64,000 bases of DNA from Thalassococcus arenae (GTDB lineage Bacteria; Pseudomonadota; Alphaproteobacteria; Rhodobacterales; Rhodobacteraceae), in contig NZ_JAHRWL010000001.1 of NCBI RefSeq assembly GCF_019104745.1, positions 744,001 through 808,000 on the forward strand, written 5' to 3'. The position numbers and the translations under genes were made by a program. The stretch's first letter is position 1. Each line of letters opens with the position of its first letter. The notes under the pieces are model-generated. The model was not told where the DNA came from, searched no databases, and saw only the letters and a program-made list of their open reading frames with translations. This document shows positions 18,825 through 27,696 of this stretch, in pieces.

Positions 18825-18870
18825 GCAAAACTCTTGTGAGAGTTTTGCAAATCTCTGACCAGAGATTTGC
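18825..18870 (+). repeat. Tandem double-hairpin element, copy A
   Basis: Two perfect hairpins with 10-bp stems and 4-nt loops share a GC dinucleotide. The first (18825-18848) is GCAAAACTCT, loop TGTG, AGAGTTTTGC. The second (18847-18870) is GCAAATCTCT, loop GACC, AGAGATTTGC. The same 46-nt geometry with different stem bases occurs at 42127-42172. It lies 3 nt after the YggS-family stop and ends 53 nt before ribF. No T-tract. Confidence 0.8.
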
Positions 18871-18923
18871 CGGCGCCGCGCCGGGTCTTGCACCCGCGTC
18901 GGCGGCCCGCTAACCCCGTGACC

Positions 18924-19856
18924 ATGCGGACGATCCGGGACTATCAGTATGTCGAAGCCCGAGACCGCGGCGCCAGCGCTGCGATCGGCAATTTCGACGG
19001 CGTGCACAAGGGTCACCAGGCGGTGATCGCCCAGGCGCGCGCCGCTTCGCCCGATGCGCCGCTGGGTGTGCTGACCTTCGAGCCGCATCCGCGCGAGTAT
19101 TTCGCCCCCGATGCGCCGCCCTTTCGCCTGATGAACCGCGAAGCCCGCGCGGCCCGGCTGGAAAAGCTGGGGGTCGAGCGGCTGTACGAGCTGAATTTCA
19201 ACGCCGCCCTGGCCGCTTTGACGCCCGAACAATTCGCCCGCCGCGTGATCGCCGACGGTCTTGGCCTGGCCCATGTCGTGGTCGGTGCGGATTTCTGTTT
19301 CGGCAAGGACCGCGCCGGCAATGCCGCCGATCTGCGGCGGTTCGGCGCCGAGATGGGCTTTGGCGTGACCATCGCGGAATTGCTGGAAACCGACGGGATG
19401 CAAATCAGCTCGACCGCGATCCGCGAGGCGCTGAGCGAGGGCCGCCCACGCGATGCCGCCGCACAGCTGGGCCATTGGCACCGGATCGAAGGCAAGGTGA
19501 TCGGCGGCGAACAGCGCGGACGCGAGTTGGGCTATCCCACCGCGAACATGTCGATCGACGGGCTGCATCCGCCGCGCCACGGCGTCTATGCCGTGCTGGT
19601 CGAGGTGCGCGACGGCCCGCACAGGGGGCGTTACCTGGGCGCAGCCAGCCTGGGTGTGCGGCCGATGTTCGGGGTCAATCGGGCGAACCTGGAAACCTTC
19701 CTGTTCGATTTCTCGGGCGATCTCTATGGCGCGACGCTGTCGGTCGGCCTGGTCGATTTCCTGCGTCCGGAAGAGAAATTCGACAGCCTGGATGCGCTGA
19801 TCGGCCAGATGGATGCCGATTGCGCCCGGGCGCGGACGATCCTGGCCGCGCTATGA
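18924..19856 (+). CDS. ribF: Bifunctional riboflavin kinase/FAD synthetase
   Basis: 310-aa RibF, phosphorylating riboflavin to FMN and adenylating FMN to FAD. The N-terminal nucleotidyltransferase has AIGNFDGVHKGHQAVI at residue 20 onward and VVGADFCFGKDR. The C-terminal riboflavin kinase domain starts near 185 with KVIGGEQRGRELGYPTANM and includes HGVYAVLVEV. The ATG at 18924 was chosen; upstream codons lie in the hairpin-rich spacer. Its ATGA end overlaps the YcgN-like gene. Confidence 0.96.
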   Translation: MRTIRDYQYVEARDRGASAAIGNFDGVHKGHQAVIAQARAASPDAPLGVLTFEPHPREYFAPDAPPFRLMNREARAARLEKLGVERLYELNFNAALAALTPEQFARRVIADGLGLAHVVVGADFCFGKDRAGNAADLRRFGAEMGFGVTIAELLETDGMQISSTAIREALSEGRPRDAAAQLGHWHRIEGKVIGGEQRGRELGYPTANMSIDGLHPPRHGVYAVLVEVRDGPHRGRYLGAASLGVRPMFGVNRANLETFLFDFSGDLYGATLSVGLVDFLRPEEKFDSLDALIGQMDADCARARTILAAL

Positions 19857-20323
19857 CCGACCCCATCGACAGGTCCGGCCTGGCGCCGCGCTTTTGGGAG
19901 AAGACGCGCTTTGACCGGCTGAGCGAGCGTGAGTGGGAAGCGCTGTGCGACGGCTGCGGCAAGTGCTGCCTGAACAAGCTGGAAGACGAAGACACCGGCG
20001 AGGTCGCGTTGACCAACGTCGCCTGCCGGCTGTTCGACGACAGTAGCTGCCGCTGCGCGCAATACCCGATCCGGCATCAATTCGTTCCCGAATGCATCGT
20101 GCTGAAGCCGGACACCATCGCCGACAACCTCTACTGGATGCCGGAAACCTGCGCTTACCGCCTGGTCTACGAGGGCCGTCCGCTGTTCGACTGGCACCCG
20201 CTGATTTCGGGCACGCCCGACACGGTGCACACCGCCGGCATCAGCATGCAGCACCGCACCGTTCCGGAATTCGAGATCGACGAAGACGACTGGGAAGACC
20301 ACATCATCGAGGAGCCGACCTGA
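19853..20323 (+). CDS. YcgN/UPF0260-family cysteine-cluster protein
   Basis: 156-aa protein of the UPF0260 family. Cysteine cluster CDGCGKCCLNKLEDEDTG at about residues 32-49, plus later CRLFD, SCRCAQYPIR, FVPECIVL and PETCAYRLVYEG, suggests a metal-binding fold. Function is not established. It overlaps ribF by 4 nt and the threonine aldolase start by 1 nt, so these three form an operon. Confidence 0.92.
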   Translation: MTDPIDRSGLAPRFWEKTRFDRLSEREWEALCDGCGKCCLNKLEDEDTGEVALTNVACRLFDDSSCRCAQYPIRHQFVPECIVLKPDTIADNLYWMPETCAYRLVYEGRPLFDWHPLISGTPDTVHTAGISMQHRTVPEFEIDEDDWEDHIIEEPT

Positions 20324-21366
20324 TGTTCTTTGCCTCGGACAATTCCGGACCCGCCGCACCGCAAGTGATGGACGCGCTGGCACAGGCGAACGACGGTTAT
20401 GCAATGGGATACGGCGCCGATGCGCTGTCGCGGGACGTAGTCGCGCGGCTGCGCGCCCTGTTCGAAGCGCCCGACGCCGCCGTCTACCTGGTGCCGACGG
20501 GCACGGCGGGCAACGTTCTTGCGCTGTCCTGCCTCTGTCCGCCCTATGCCACGATCTTCTGTTCGCCCGTGGCGCATATCCACGAGGACGAATGCAACGG
20601 CCCGGAATTCTACACCGGCGGTGCCAAGCTGACCCTGGTGGGTGACAGCGACCGGATGACGCCGGACAACCTGCGGCGCGCCATCGCGGCCGAAGAAACC
20701 CGCGGCGTGCACGGGCCGAAACGCGGGCCGGTATCGATCACGCAGGTGACCGAACGCGGCAATGTCTACACGCTGGCCGAATTGCGCGCGCTGAGCGACG
20801 TGGCACGAGAGTTCGGCCTGCCCGTGCACCTGGACGGGGCGCGTTTTGCCAATGCCTGCGCCAAGCTGGGTTGCAGCCCGGCCGACATGACGTGGAAGGC
20901 AGGAGTCGACGTCGCGGTGTTCGGTGGCACCAAGAACGGCTGCCTGGGGGTCGAGGCGGTGCTGTTCTTCGATGCCCGGCAGGCCGAGGGGTTCGAACAT
21001 CGCCGCAAGCGCGGTGCGCATCTGTTTTCCAAGCACCGTTACCTGGCGGCGCAAATGGATGCGTATCTGCGCGACGACCTCTGGCTGGATCTGGCGCAAC
21101 GCGCCAATGCCCGCTGCGACGCGCTGGTGCAGGGGCTCCGGGGGGCAGGCATCGAGATCGAGAACGACACCCACGCGAACATGGTTTTCTTCCGGGCGCC
21201 GCGCGCGCTGCACCGCGCGGCGATGGCTCAGGGCGCGGTCTATCACATCTGGGGTGCCGAGGACGGCCCGCAAGACGAGATTGTCACCGGCCGGCTGGTC
21301 TGCGACTGGTCGCAATCGGCCGAAGCGGTCACGCAATTCGTCGAGACGCTGCGCGCAGCGCGCTAG
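20323..21366 (+). CDS. ltaE: Low-specificity L-threonine aldolase
   Basis: 347-aa fold-type I PLP enzyme cleaving L-threonine or L-allo-threonine to glycine and acetaldehyde. SDNSGPAAPQVMDAL opens the protein; the PLP Lys204 is in VFGGTKNGCLG, and VHLDGARFANA carries the PLP-contacting Asp. Length is normal. It starts in a TGATG overlap with the preceding gene. Its TAG shares CTAG with the hspQ stop on the opposite strand. Confidence 0.92.
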   Translation: MFFASDNSGPAAPQVMDALAQANDGYAMGYGADALSRDVVARLRALFEAPDAAVYLVPTGTAGNVLALSCLCPPYATIFCSPVAHIHEDECNGPEFYTGGAKLTLVGDSDRMTPDNLRRAIAAEETRGVHGPKRGPVSITQVTERGNVYTLAELRALSDVAREFGLPVHLDGARFANACAKLGCSPADMTWKAGVDVAVFGGTKNGCLGVEAVLFFDARQAEGFEHRRKRGAHLFSKHRYLAAQMDAYLRDDLWLDLAQRANARCDALVQGLRGAGIEIENDTHANMVFFRAPRALHRAAMAQGAVYHIWGAEDGPQDEIVTGRLVCDWSQSAEAVTQFVETLRAAR

Positions 21367-21689
21367 TTCATCTGGAAGTGCAGCGCATAGCTGCCGTCTT
21401 CGAAGGGGCCGAACAGGTCGGGGATATCGGGGTGGTCGACCGGTTCGCCGGAATAATCCGCCACGAGGTTCTGTTCCGAGACATAGGCCACGTAGAAGCT
21501 CTGGTCGTTTTCCGCCAGCAGGTGATAGAACGGCTGTTCCTTGGCGGGGCGCGCTTCTTCGGGAATGGCTTCGTACCATTCCTCGGTGTTGCTGAACTCG
21601 GGGTCGACATCGAAGATCACGCCACGAAACGGGTGTTTGCGGTGTCGGACGACCTGGCCCAGATGGTATTTTGCGCGCTGCGAAAACAT
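21363..21689 (-). CDS. hspQ: Heat-shock protein HspQ
   Basis: 108-aa HspQ (YccV-like, hemimethylated-DNA-binding fold), a heat-shock protein linked to Lon specificity in enterobacteria. KYHLGQVVRHRKHPFRGVIFDVDPEFSNTEEW and the YHLLAENDQSFYVAYVSEQNL block are diagnostic. The ATG at 21687-21689 has AGGAAGGTGAG upstream. An alternative ATG at 21712-21714 would overlap the predicted -10 box. Stop codon overlaps that of ltaE. Confidence 0.93.
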   Translation of the reverse strand: MFSQRAKYHLGQVVRHRKHPFRGVIFDVDPEFSNTEEWYEAIPEEARPAKEQPFYHLLAENDQSFYVAYVSEQNLVADYSGEPVDHPDIPDLFGPFEDGSYALHFQMN

Positions 21690-21711
21690 TGACTCACCTT
21701 CCTGTGCCATT

Positions 21712-21740
21712 TTTATCGCGAAACATGCATGGCTGTCCAA
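21712..21740 (-). promoter_or_regulatory. Likely hspQ promoter
   Basis: Minus-strand TTGGAC (21735-21740) and GATAAA (21712-21717), spacer exactly 17 nt, give a start near 21705 and a 16-nt leader with a good ribosome site. Which sigma factor (housekeeping or RpoH) uses it cannot be settled by eye. Confidence 0.45.
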
Positions 21741-21925
21741 CTTTTGCCATGATTTCGCCGGAAACACTCTGTGACGGATTGGCCAACAGTGCGGATTCGA
21801 CCCGCGGCGATCGAACATGGATCGTCCATGCCGGCCGCGCAAGGCAGAATTTTGATTTCCCCAAGCCGCGGCAATCCGGTAAAGTGGCTACAAGAAAAAA
21901 CGAACCAAAAAAGAGCGAGAGGCAG

Positions 21926-22519
21926 ATGAGCAGATGGCTTCGCGCGCTTGTGATCGTGCTGTTGGCGGCGTCCTGCGGGGGCGGCGGCGGTTCGGGCAAG
22001 GCACCGCGCAACCTAGACAACGCCTGTTCCATTCTTCAGCAGCGGCCGGGCTACATCAACGCGTTCCGCGCGACCGAACGCAAATGGGGCGTGCCGGTGC
22101 ATGTGCAGATGGCGACGATCTACCAGGAAAGCAAATTCATCTCGGATGCGCGCACGCCGCTGCGCTTCACCCTGGGCGTGATCCCGGTCGGGCGGCAAAG
22201 CTCGGCCTTCGGTTACAGCCAGGCGCTGGACGGCACATGGGATGAATACCTGCGGGCGCAGAACCGCCGCGGCGCGCGGCGCGACAACATCCGCGATGCG
22301 ACGGATTTCATGGGCTGGTACATGGTGCAATCGCGCGACGAGCTGGGCATCCCCCTGAGCGATGCGCGGCGCCAATACCTGGCCTATCACGAGGGCCGGA
22401 CCGGGTATCGCAGGGGCAGCTACAACTCGAAAAGCTGGCTGATGCGGGTCGCGTCGGAAGTCGGGCAGCGGTCGCTGGTCTACGAGTCCCAGCTGCGCGG
22501 CTGCCGCGCCGCGCGCTAG
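21926..22519 (+). CDS. Lysozyme-like transglycosylase lipoprotein
   Basis: 197-aa predicted periplasmic lipoprotein with an SLT-like (lysozyme fold) domain. Signal VIVLLAASC with lipidated Cys17, then a Gly-rich linker. The likely catalytic Glu68 is in MATIYQESKFISDAR, followed by FGYSQALDGTWDEY and a C-terminal YLAYHEGRTGYRRG block. It may cleave peptidoglycan glycan strands. The start at 21926 gives the signal peptide and has a GAGAGG site. Upstream DNA (about 21870-21925) is unusually A-rich for this genome. Ends before a strong terminator. Confidence 0.83.
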   Translation: MSRWLRALVIVLLAASCGGGGGSGKAPRNLDNACSILQQRPGYINAFRATERKWGVPVHVQMATIYQESKFISDARTPLRFTLGVIPVGRQSSAFGYSQALDGTWDEYLRAQNRRGARRDNIRDATDFMGWYMVQSRDELGIPLSDARRQYLAYHEGRTGYRRGSYNSKSWLMRVASEVGQRSLVYESQLRGCRAAR

Positions 22520-22525
22520 GCGCGG

Positions 22526-22552
22526 CTGCGCCGCCTCAGCGGCGCAGTTTTT
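22526..22552 (+). terminator. Intrinsic terminator after the transglycosylase gene
   Basis: Perfect 9-bp stem CTGCGCCGC (22526-22534) with GCGGCGCAG (22539-22547), loop CTCA, then TTTTT (22548-22552). The stop codon of the converging lolA gene is in the loop, the same arrangement as at rplT. Confidence 0.88.
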
Positions 22553-23132
22553 CCAGTTCGGGATCGATCAGGAAGATCCGGTTGGCCAGCGGCGACTTGT
22601 CGAAGGCGCCCAGCACCACCGTCGTTTCCGTACCGTCGCCATCGGTGATGACCCATTGCCGCAACTCTACCGGATCGCCGGTGAACTTGAGCTGGATCGT
22701 GCCGTATTCGGGGCGTTCCGGATCGCGGGCGGTGACGATGGTGGCGGTGCCGTCATAGCTGTGGCCGGTGACCATCCCGGCACGGCCCAGGTCGACGTTG
22801 CGGTCCAGGATGATCGACAGCGGCGTGCGGCTCAGCGGGTAGGTTTCCGGCTCGGCCCCCAGCTTGCGGTCAAGGATGTAGACCGACCCGGCCGAGGCCA
22901 GCACCAATGCCATTTCCGGCGGGTTGTAGTCGAACCGGACCTTGCCGGGTCGCTTGATGAAGATCGTGCCGGTGGAAATCGTGCCATCGGCGTTGATCTG
23001 GGTGAACTGACCCTTGGCCGATTGCAGGCCGTTCAGATAGCCCGAGATCTCGTTCAACGACAATTTTTGCGCCTGCGCGGGCAAGGCCAGCGCGACGGTG
23101 GTCAGGGCTGCGGCGATCAGGGTGCGGAGCAT
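22536..23132 (-). CDS. lolA: Outer-membrane lipoprotein carrier LolA
   Basis: 198-aa periplasmic chaperone ferrying lipoproteins from LolCDE to the outer membrane. Signal peptide MLRTLIAAALTTVALALPAQAQ. The mature chain has KLSLNEISGYLNGLQSAKGQF, FIKRPGKVRFDYNPPE and DPERPEYGTIQLKF, typical alphaproteobacterial LolA sequence. Downstream of ftsK on the same strand after a 238-nt gap that holds a dispersed palindromic element. Confidence 0.93.
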   Translation of the reverse strand: MLRTLIAAALTTVALALPAQAQKLSLNEISGYLNGLQSAKGQFTQINADGTISTGTIFIKRPGKVRFDYNPPEMALVLASAGSVYILDRKLGAEPETYPLSRTPLSIILDRNVDLGRAGMVTGHSYDGTATIVTARDPERPEYGTIQLKFTGDPVELRQWVITDGDGTETTVVLGAFDKSPLANRIFLIDPELEKLRR

Positions 23133-23271
23133 GGGCGTCCTTCCTTGCTGGTCGGTTGCAACCGATATGGCATGGCGCGGGCCGATATGCGATATCAGCC
23201 GCCTTCACATCGATATCAGCAGCAAGACGCCGCCGTTCAAGGGGAAGCCCCCGGCAGGCCAAGCCCGTTCC

Positions 23272-23338
23272 GCCTCTTCATCTGGCCGGAAATATCCCGG
23301 GGAGTGCGAGGGGTGAGGGGCTGGCCCCGAACGTGCGG
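23272..23338. repeat. Intergenic CTTCATCT...CCGGGG element
   Basis: CTCTTCATCTGGCCGGAAAT, then CCCGGGGAG, then GGGGCTGGCCCCG. Read along this strand it aligns with the minus strand of 27630-27690 (CTTCATCT, GCC-GG, CCGGGG, then a GGGGC...GCCCC hairpin). Elements of this wording are, to my recollection, common between genes in Rhodobacterales. Located between ftsK and lolA. Confidence 0.45.
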
Positions 23339-23370
23339 AGCACCCCCTCGCTCCCGCCCGATCCACGGGC

Positions 23371-26280
23371 CTATTGCTCGGGCACGAGGATCTCGCGCTT
23401 GCCGACATGGTTGGCGGCCGACACGACGCCCTCGTCTTCCATCTGTTCGACCAGACGCGCGGCCTTGTTGTAGCCGATGGCCAGCTTGCGCTGGATATAC
23501 GAGGTCGAACATTTGCGATCCTTGATGACGATCGCCACGGCCTGGTCATACAGCGCGTCCTCGCCATCGGTGTTGCCGCCGGTGTTCAGGCCCAGCACCG
23601 CGTCGATGGTATCGGCCTTGTCGTCGTCGGGCCCCTGCACCACGCCCGAGACGTATTCCGGCGGGCCGAAGGCCTTGAGGTGGTTGACGATCTCCTCGAC
23701 CTCCTCGTCGCTGACGAAGGGCCCGTGGCACCGGGTGATCTTGGCTCCGCCTGCCATGTAAAGCATGTCGCCCATGCCCAGCAGCTGTTCGGCGCCCATC
23801 TCGCCGAGGATCGTGCGGCTGTCGATCTTGGACGTCACCTGGAAGGAAATCCGCGTCGGGAAATTCGCCTTGATCGTGCCGGTGATGACGTCGACCGACG
23901 GGCGCTGCGTGGCCATGATCAGGTGGATGCCCGAGGCCCGCGCCATCTGCGCCAGGCGCTGGATGCAGGCCTCGATCTCCTTGCCCGCGACCATCATCAG
24001 GTCGGCCATCTCGTCGACGATCACGACGATATAGGGCATCTTCCTGGGCTCGAATTCCTCGGTCTCGAAGACCGGTTCGCCGGTGTCGTCGTCGAACCCC
24101 GTCTGCACGGTGCGCGAGAACATCTCGCCCTTCTTGAGCGCGTCGGCCACGCGGCTGTTGTAGCCGTCGATGTTGCGCACGCCCATCTTGGACATCTTGC
24201 GATAGCGCTCCTCCATCTCGCCCACGACCCATTTCAGCGCCACCACGGCCTTTTTCGGGTCGGTCACGACGGGCGACAGCAGGTGCGGGATGCCGTCATA
24301 GACGGACAGTTCCAGCATCTTGGGGTCGATCATCACCAGGCGCAGATCGTCCGGCGTCAGCTTGTAGAGCAGCGACATGATCATCGTGTTGATCGCCACC
24401 GACTTGCCCGAACCGGTGGTGCCGGCGATCAGCAGGTGGGGCATCTTGGCCAGGTTCGCGACCACCGGGTCGCCGCCGATATCCTTGCCGAGCGCCAGCG
24501 GCAGCTTGTGGTTGCCGTCGCCGAAATCGCGGCCCGACAGGATTTCCCGGAAACACACCATCTCGCGCTTTTCGTTGGGCAGTTCGATGCCGATCACCGA
24601 CCGGCCCGGCACCGTGGACACCCGCGCCGACAGCGCCGACATCGACCGGGCGATGTCGTCGGCCAGGCCGATCACGCGGCTGGCCTTGAGGCCCGGCGCC
24701 GGTTCCAGTTCGTACATCGTGACGACCGGTCCGGGGCGAACGCTGACGATCTCGCCCTTGACGCCGTAATCGTCCAGCACGGATTCCAGCATGCGCGCGT
24801 TTTCTTCCAGCGCCTCGTCGCTCAGGTGGTGGCGTTCGACCTTTTCGGGCGACATCAGCAGGCTGAGCGGCGGCAGTTCGTATTCGACCGCCTTGTCCTC
24901 GAAGGCCAATTGCGGCTGCGCCTCGGCCTGCGCCCGGCGCGAAGGCTGGATCGGTTTGCGAGCGGGCTGCTGCACGACCTTGCGGGCGTCTTCCTCGGGC
25001 ATCGGGACACGCTCGGCGGCAACGGCGGCGAAGGCATCATCCTCCTCGTCGCCGTAATCGTCGAAATCGCGGAAATCTTCGAAATCTTCGGTCAGCGCGC
25101 CGAGATCGTCGGCGGGCGGCGGTGCGGGTGGCACCAGACCCGACGCGGGCGGCTCGGCGCGCAACGTGGCAGAGCGCGCCGTCAGCGGTGGCTCGGGCGG
25201 CAATTGGCCGGCCTTCTGCGTCGGTTTGAAGATCAGCGGCAGCGGGCCATGACCGCGCCCCCGGGTCAGGGGCTTGGCCGGATCGGGTTCCGGCGCGGCC
25301 TGGGGGTCGGCCTTGCGCAGCTTGGACTTGACCGCGCTGGCGATCTTGGCGCGGATGCGGTCTTCGCCCGGCGCATCGACATCGTGATCGACGACGCCGT
25401 TGTCCACCAGTTCGGGTTCCGGCATCGCGTCGGGACGGCGGATCAGCGACGGCATCCGCGCGAACATCCCGATGCGCGGCTCGCCGTCTGCCGCGACATG
25501 GCTGCGCGCGGGCACCGGCACGGCTTCTTGCGCGGCGGCCCAGGCGGCCATCTCGGCCGCTTCGGCCTCGCGTGCCGCACGGCGTTCGGCCTGTGCGGCA
25601 CGGATCCGCGCGGCCGTCGCAAAGGCGCCGCTGGCCCCGCGGCCCATCAACGCCACCAGCGTCGCATAGACCATGATCACGCCCAGAACGAGGAACCGCG
25701 CGATGCGGACGATCTCGGGACGGGTGAAGCCCAGAACGAAGACGCCCATCGCGACGATGGCCAGCCCCAGCACGAACTGCACCAGCTTGAGACCGAAGAC
25801 GGCGCTGACCGGCAGAACGCTGAGCAGCGAGCCCATCATCATGTCGCCGAACAACCCGCCCAGGCCGAAATTGTGGCTCCACTGCCCGCCTTCGGGCAGC
25901 CCCGAGGCATAGACGGCGACCAGCGCGATCCAGATCGGCGCGAAGATCAGGCAACCCAGGGCGCGGTCGGTGCCACGATGCAGGACAAGGCGCAGACCCC
26001 AGACCGCCAGAACCAGCGCCAACCCCCAGCTGCCCCAGCCGACGATCATGAACAGCGGCGCCGCGACCGACGCGCCGATCCGGCCCATCCAGTTCTGCAC
26101 CGGTGCATCGGTGGCCGACAGCCAGGACGGGTCATCGGGCGTGTACGAGGCAATCATCGCGGCGGCCATGACGCCAAGAGCCACCAGCGCGAACCCGGCC
26201 AGTTCCTTGCCGCGCTTTTCCAGCGCCGCCGCCATGTTGCTGTCGAAGAGGGGGTCGCGCCCCCGCGTCTGATACGCCAT
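23371..26280 (-). CDS. ftsK: DNA translocase FtsK
   Basis: 969-aa septal DNA pump that segregates chromosome termini and activates XerCD at dif. Four N-terminal membrane helices (residues about 25-190), a Pro/Ala/Glu-rich linker (about 200-480), then the RecA-like motor with Walker [13 protein letters not shown] near residue 615 and Walker [12 protein letters not shown]. The C-terminal gamma winged helix ([20 protein letters not shown]) reads KOPS. A GTG precedes the ATG; the ATG at 26278-26280 is better spaced from GAGG. Confidence 0.98.
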   Translation of the reverse strand: MAYQTRGRDPLFDSNMAAALEKRGKELAGFALVALGVMAAAMIASYTPDDPSWLSATDAPVQNWMGRIGASVAAPLFMIVGWGSWGLALVLAVWGLRLVLHRGTDRALGCLIFAPIWIALVAVYASGLPEGGQWSHNFGLGGLFGDMMMGSLLSVLPVSAVFGLKLVQFVLGLAIVAMGVFVLGFTRPEIVRIARFLVLGVIMVYATLVALMGRGASGAFATAARIRAAQAERRAAREAEAAEMAAWAAAQEAVPVPARSHVAADGEPRIGMFARMPSLIRRPDAMPEPELVDNGVVDHDVDAPGEDRIRAKIASAVKSKLRKADPQAAPEPDPAKPLTRGRGHGPLPLIFKPTQKAGQLPPEPPLTARSATLRAEPPASGLVPPAPPPADDLGALTEDFEDFRDFDDYGDEEDDAFAAVAAERVPMPEEDARKVVQQPARKPIQPSRRAQAEAQPQLAFEDKAVEYELPPLSLLMSPEKVERHHLSDEALEENARMLESVLDDYGVKGEIVSVRPGPVVTMYELEPAPGLKASRVIGLADDIARSMSALSARVSTVPGRSVIGIELPNEKREMVCFREILSGRDFGDGNHKLPLALGKDIGGDPVVANLAKMPHLLIAGTTGSGKSVAINTMIMSLLYKLTPDDLRLVMIDPKMLELSVYDGIPHLLSPVVTDPKKAVVALKWVVGEMEERYRKMSKMGVRNIDGYNSRVADALKKGEMFSRTVQTGFDDDTGEPVFETEEFEPRKMPYIVVIVDEMADLMMVAGKEIEACIQRLAQMARASGIHLIMATQRPSVDVITGTIKANFPTRISFQVTSKIDSRTILGEMGAEQLLGMGDMLYMAGGAKITRCHGPFVSDEEVEEIVNHLKAFGPPEYVSGVVQGPDDDKADTIDAVLGLNTGGNTDGEDALYDQAVAIVIKDRKCSTSYIQRKLAIGYNKAARLVEQMEDEGVVSAANHVGKREILVPEQ

Positions 26281-26306
26281 CACTCGCCTCGTTTTGTTCT
26301 TCTTGT

Positions 26307-27494
26307 CTATTCGTCTTGTGGGTAGAGCGTCTCCCGGATGCGGGTCAGCCCGTGTTCGGTGTCCTCGATCGGCGCCACCAGCGCCACGCGGATGAAAGTC
26401 TTGCCCGGGTTTCCCCGGTCCGTGTCGCGCGCCAGGTATTCGCCCGGCAACACGCGCACGCCGGTTTCACGCCACAGCCGCAGCGCCGCCGCTTCGCCGT
26501 CCGCGACCGGCAGCCACAGGAAGAACCCCGCCTGCGGCGCCATGTAGCCCGGCACGTTTCCGAAGATGCGGTCGGCCAGGGCGTATTTTTCGGCGTAGAG
26601 CGCGCGGTTCTGCACGACGTGATCCTCGTCGGCCCAGACCCGTTCGGCGACGCGTTGCAGCGGCATCGGCAGGGGCGCACCGGCATAGGCGCGCAACTGC
26701 TTGATCCGCTTGATCGTTTCCGGCCCGCCCGCGACGAAGCCCGAGCGCAGCCCGGGCAGGTTCGAGCGTTTGGACAGCGAATGGAACACCACGACCCGTT
26801 CGGGATCGGCCCCCATCTGCGCGGCCACCTCGAGCGCGCCGGGCGGCGGGGTATCGCGGTAGATCTCGGAATAGCACTCGTCGGCCAGAACCTGGAAATC
26901 GTGCTTTTCGGCCAGTCCGATCAGCGTCTCCCAATAGGCGCGGTCGGCCACTGCGCCCTGGGGATTGGCGGGCGAACAGATATAGGCCAGGGCGGTGCGG
27001 TCCAGCGTGGCGGAGTCCAGCGCCGCGAAATCCGGCAGATGCCCGGTTTCGGCGACGGCGGGTACGAAAACCGGCTCGGCCGCGACCGACAGCGCGCCGA
27101 TCATGTAGACCTGGTAGAAGGGGTTGGGCATCAGCACGACCGGCCGGCCGCCAGCCTTGCGTTCGGGGCAAAGCGCCATCGCGGCGTTGTACAGCCCCTC
27201 GCGCGTGCCGTTCAGCGCCATGACCTGCGTATCCGCATCGACGCTGACGCCGTAGCGCCGGTTCAGCCAGGCGGCGATGGCGGCGCGCAATTCGGGCGTG
27301 CCCTCATTGGCCGGGTACTGGCCGAATTCGGTCATGTGATCGGCGATGATGCGGGAAATCCAGGGGGGAAAGGCGTGTTTCGGCTCGCCGATCGTCATGT
27401 GAACGACCGGCCCGCCCGGTTCATGCACGTCCAAAAGAGCCCGCAAACGGGGCCATGCATAAGCCGGTAGGTTCGAGAACCGCTCGGGAAACAT
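26307..27494 (-). CDS. Class I/II aminotransferase, DapC-like
   Basis: 395-aa PLP aminotransferase close to N-succinyldiaminopimelate transaminase of the lysine/DAP route, though LL-DAP or glutamate-pyruvate specificities cannot be excluded. [13 protein letters not shown] near the N-terminus, [37 protein letters not shown] and the PLP Lys in [17 protein letters not shown] are clear. It sits 26 nt upstream of ftsK and probably shares its transcript. The ATG at 27492-27494 gives the family start [21 protein letters not shown]. Confidence 0.88.
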   Translation of the reverse strand: MFPERFSNLPAYAWPRLRALLDVHEPGGPVVHMTIGEPKHAFPPWISRIIADHMTEFGQYPANEGTPELRAAIAAWLNRRYGVSVDADTQVMALNGTREGLYNAAMALCPERKAGGRPVVLMPNPFYQVYMIGALSVAAEPVFVPAVAETGHLPDFAALDSATLDRTALAYICSPANPQGAVADRAYWETLIGLAEKHDFQVLADECYSEIYRDTPPPGALEVAAQMGADPERVVVFHSLSKRSNLPGLRSGFVAGGPETIKRIKQLRAYAGAPLPMPLQRVAERVWADEDHVVQNRALYAEKYALADRIFGNVPGYMAPQAGFFLWLPVADGEAAALRLWRETGVRVLPGEYLARDTDRGNPGKTFIRVALVAPIEDTEHGLTRIRETLYPQDE

Positions 27495-27629
27495 GCGCTT
27501 CGCTTTTACTGCCTCAGGGTGCGGGCTTATTGATGCCCGTTTCGCCGCAGGATACGGAATTGCAGGGGGGTCTGTCCAGAATTTGCGTTTGCCACCGGGG
27601 GGATGTGGCCCGAAAGCCGCAGGAAAAGG

Positions 27630-27690
27630 TCAGGGGCGCTGCCCCTCTGGCGGCAAGCCGCCATTCACCCCGGAGTTTACCGGGCAAGAT
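27630..27690. repeat. Cluster of three short palindromes (dispersed intergenic element)
   Basis: AGGGGC/GCCCCT (27632-27646), TGGCGGC/GCCGCCA (27648-27663) and CCCGG/CCGGG (27669-27684) follow one another, ending next to the amidase stop. Read on the minus strand the block begins CTTCATCTTGCCCGGTAAAC, resembling the element at 23272-23338. It could act as an end-of-transcript structure for the amidase. The rest of the 202-nt gap contains nothing I recognise. Confidence 0.5.
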
Positions 27691-27696
27691 GAAGGG

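Noticed and set aside
23374-26325. 983-codon open frame opposite ftsK
   Set aside because: Same antisense artefact; the opposite strand has complete FtsK motifs.
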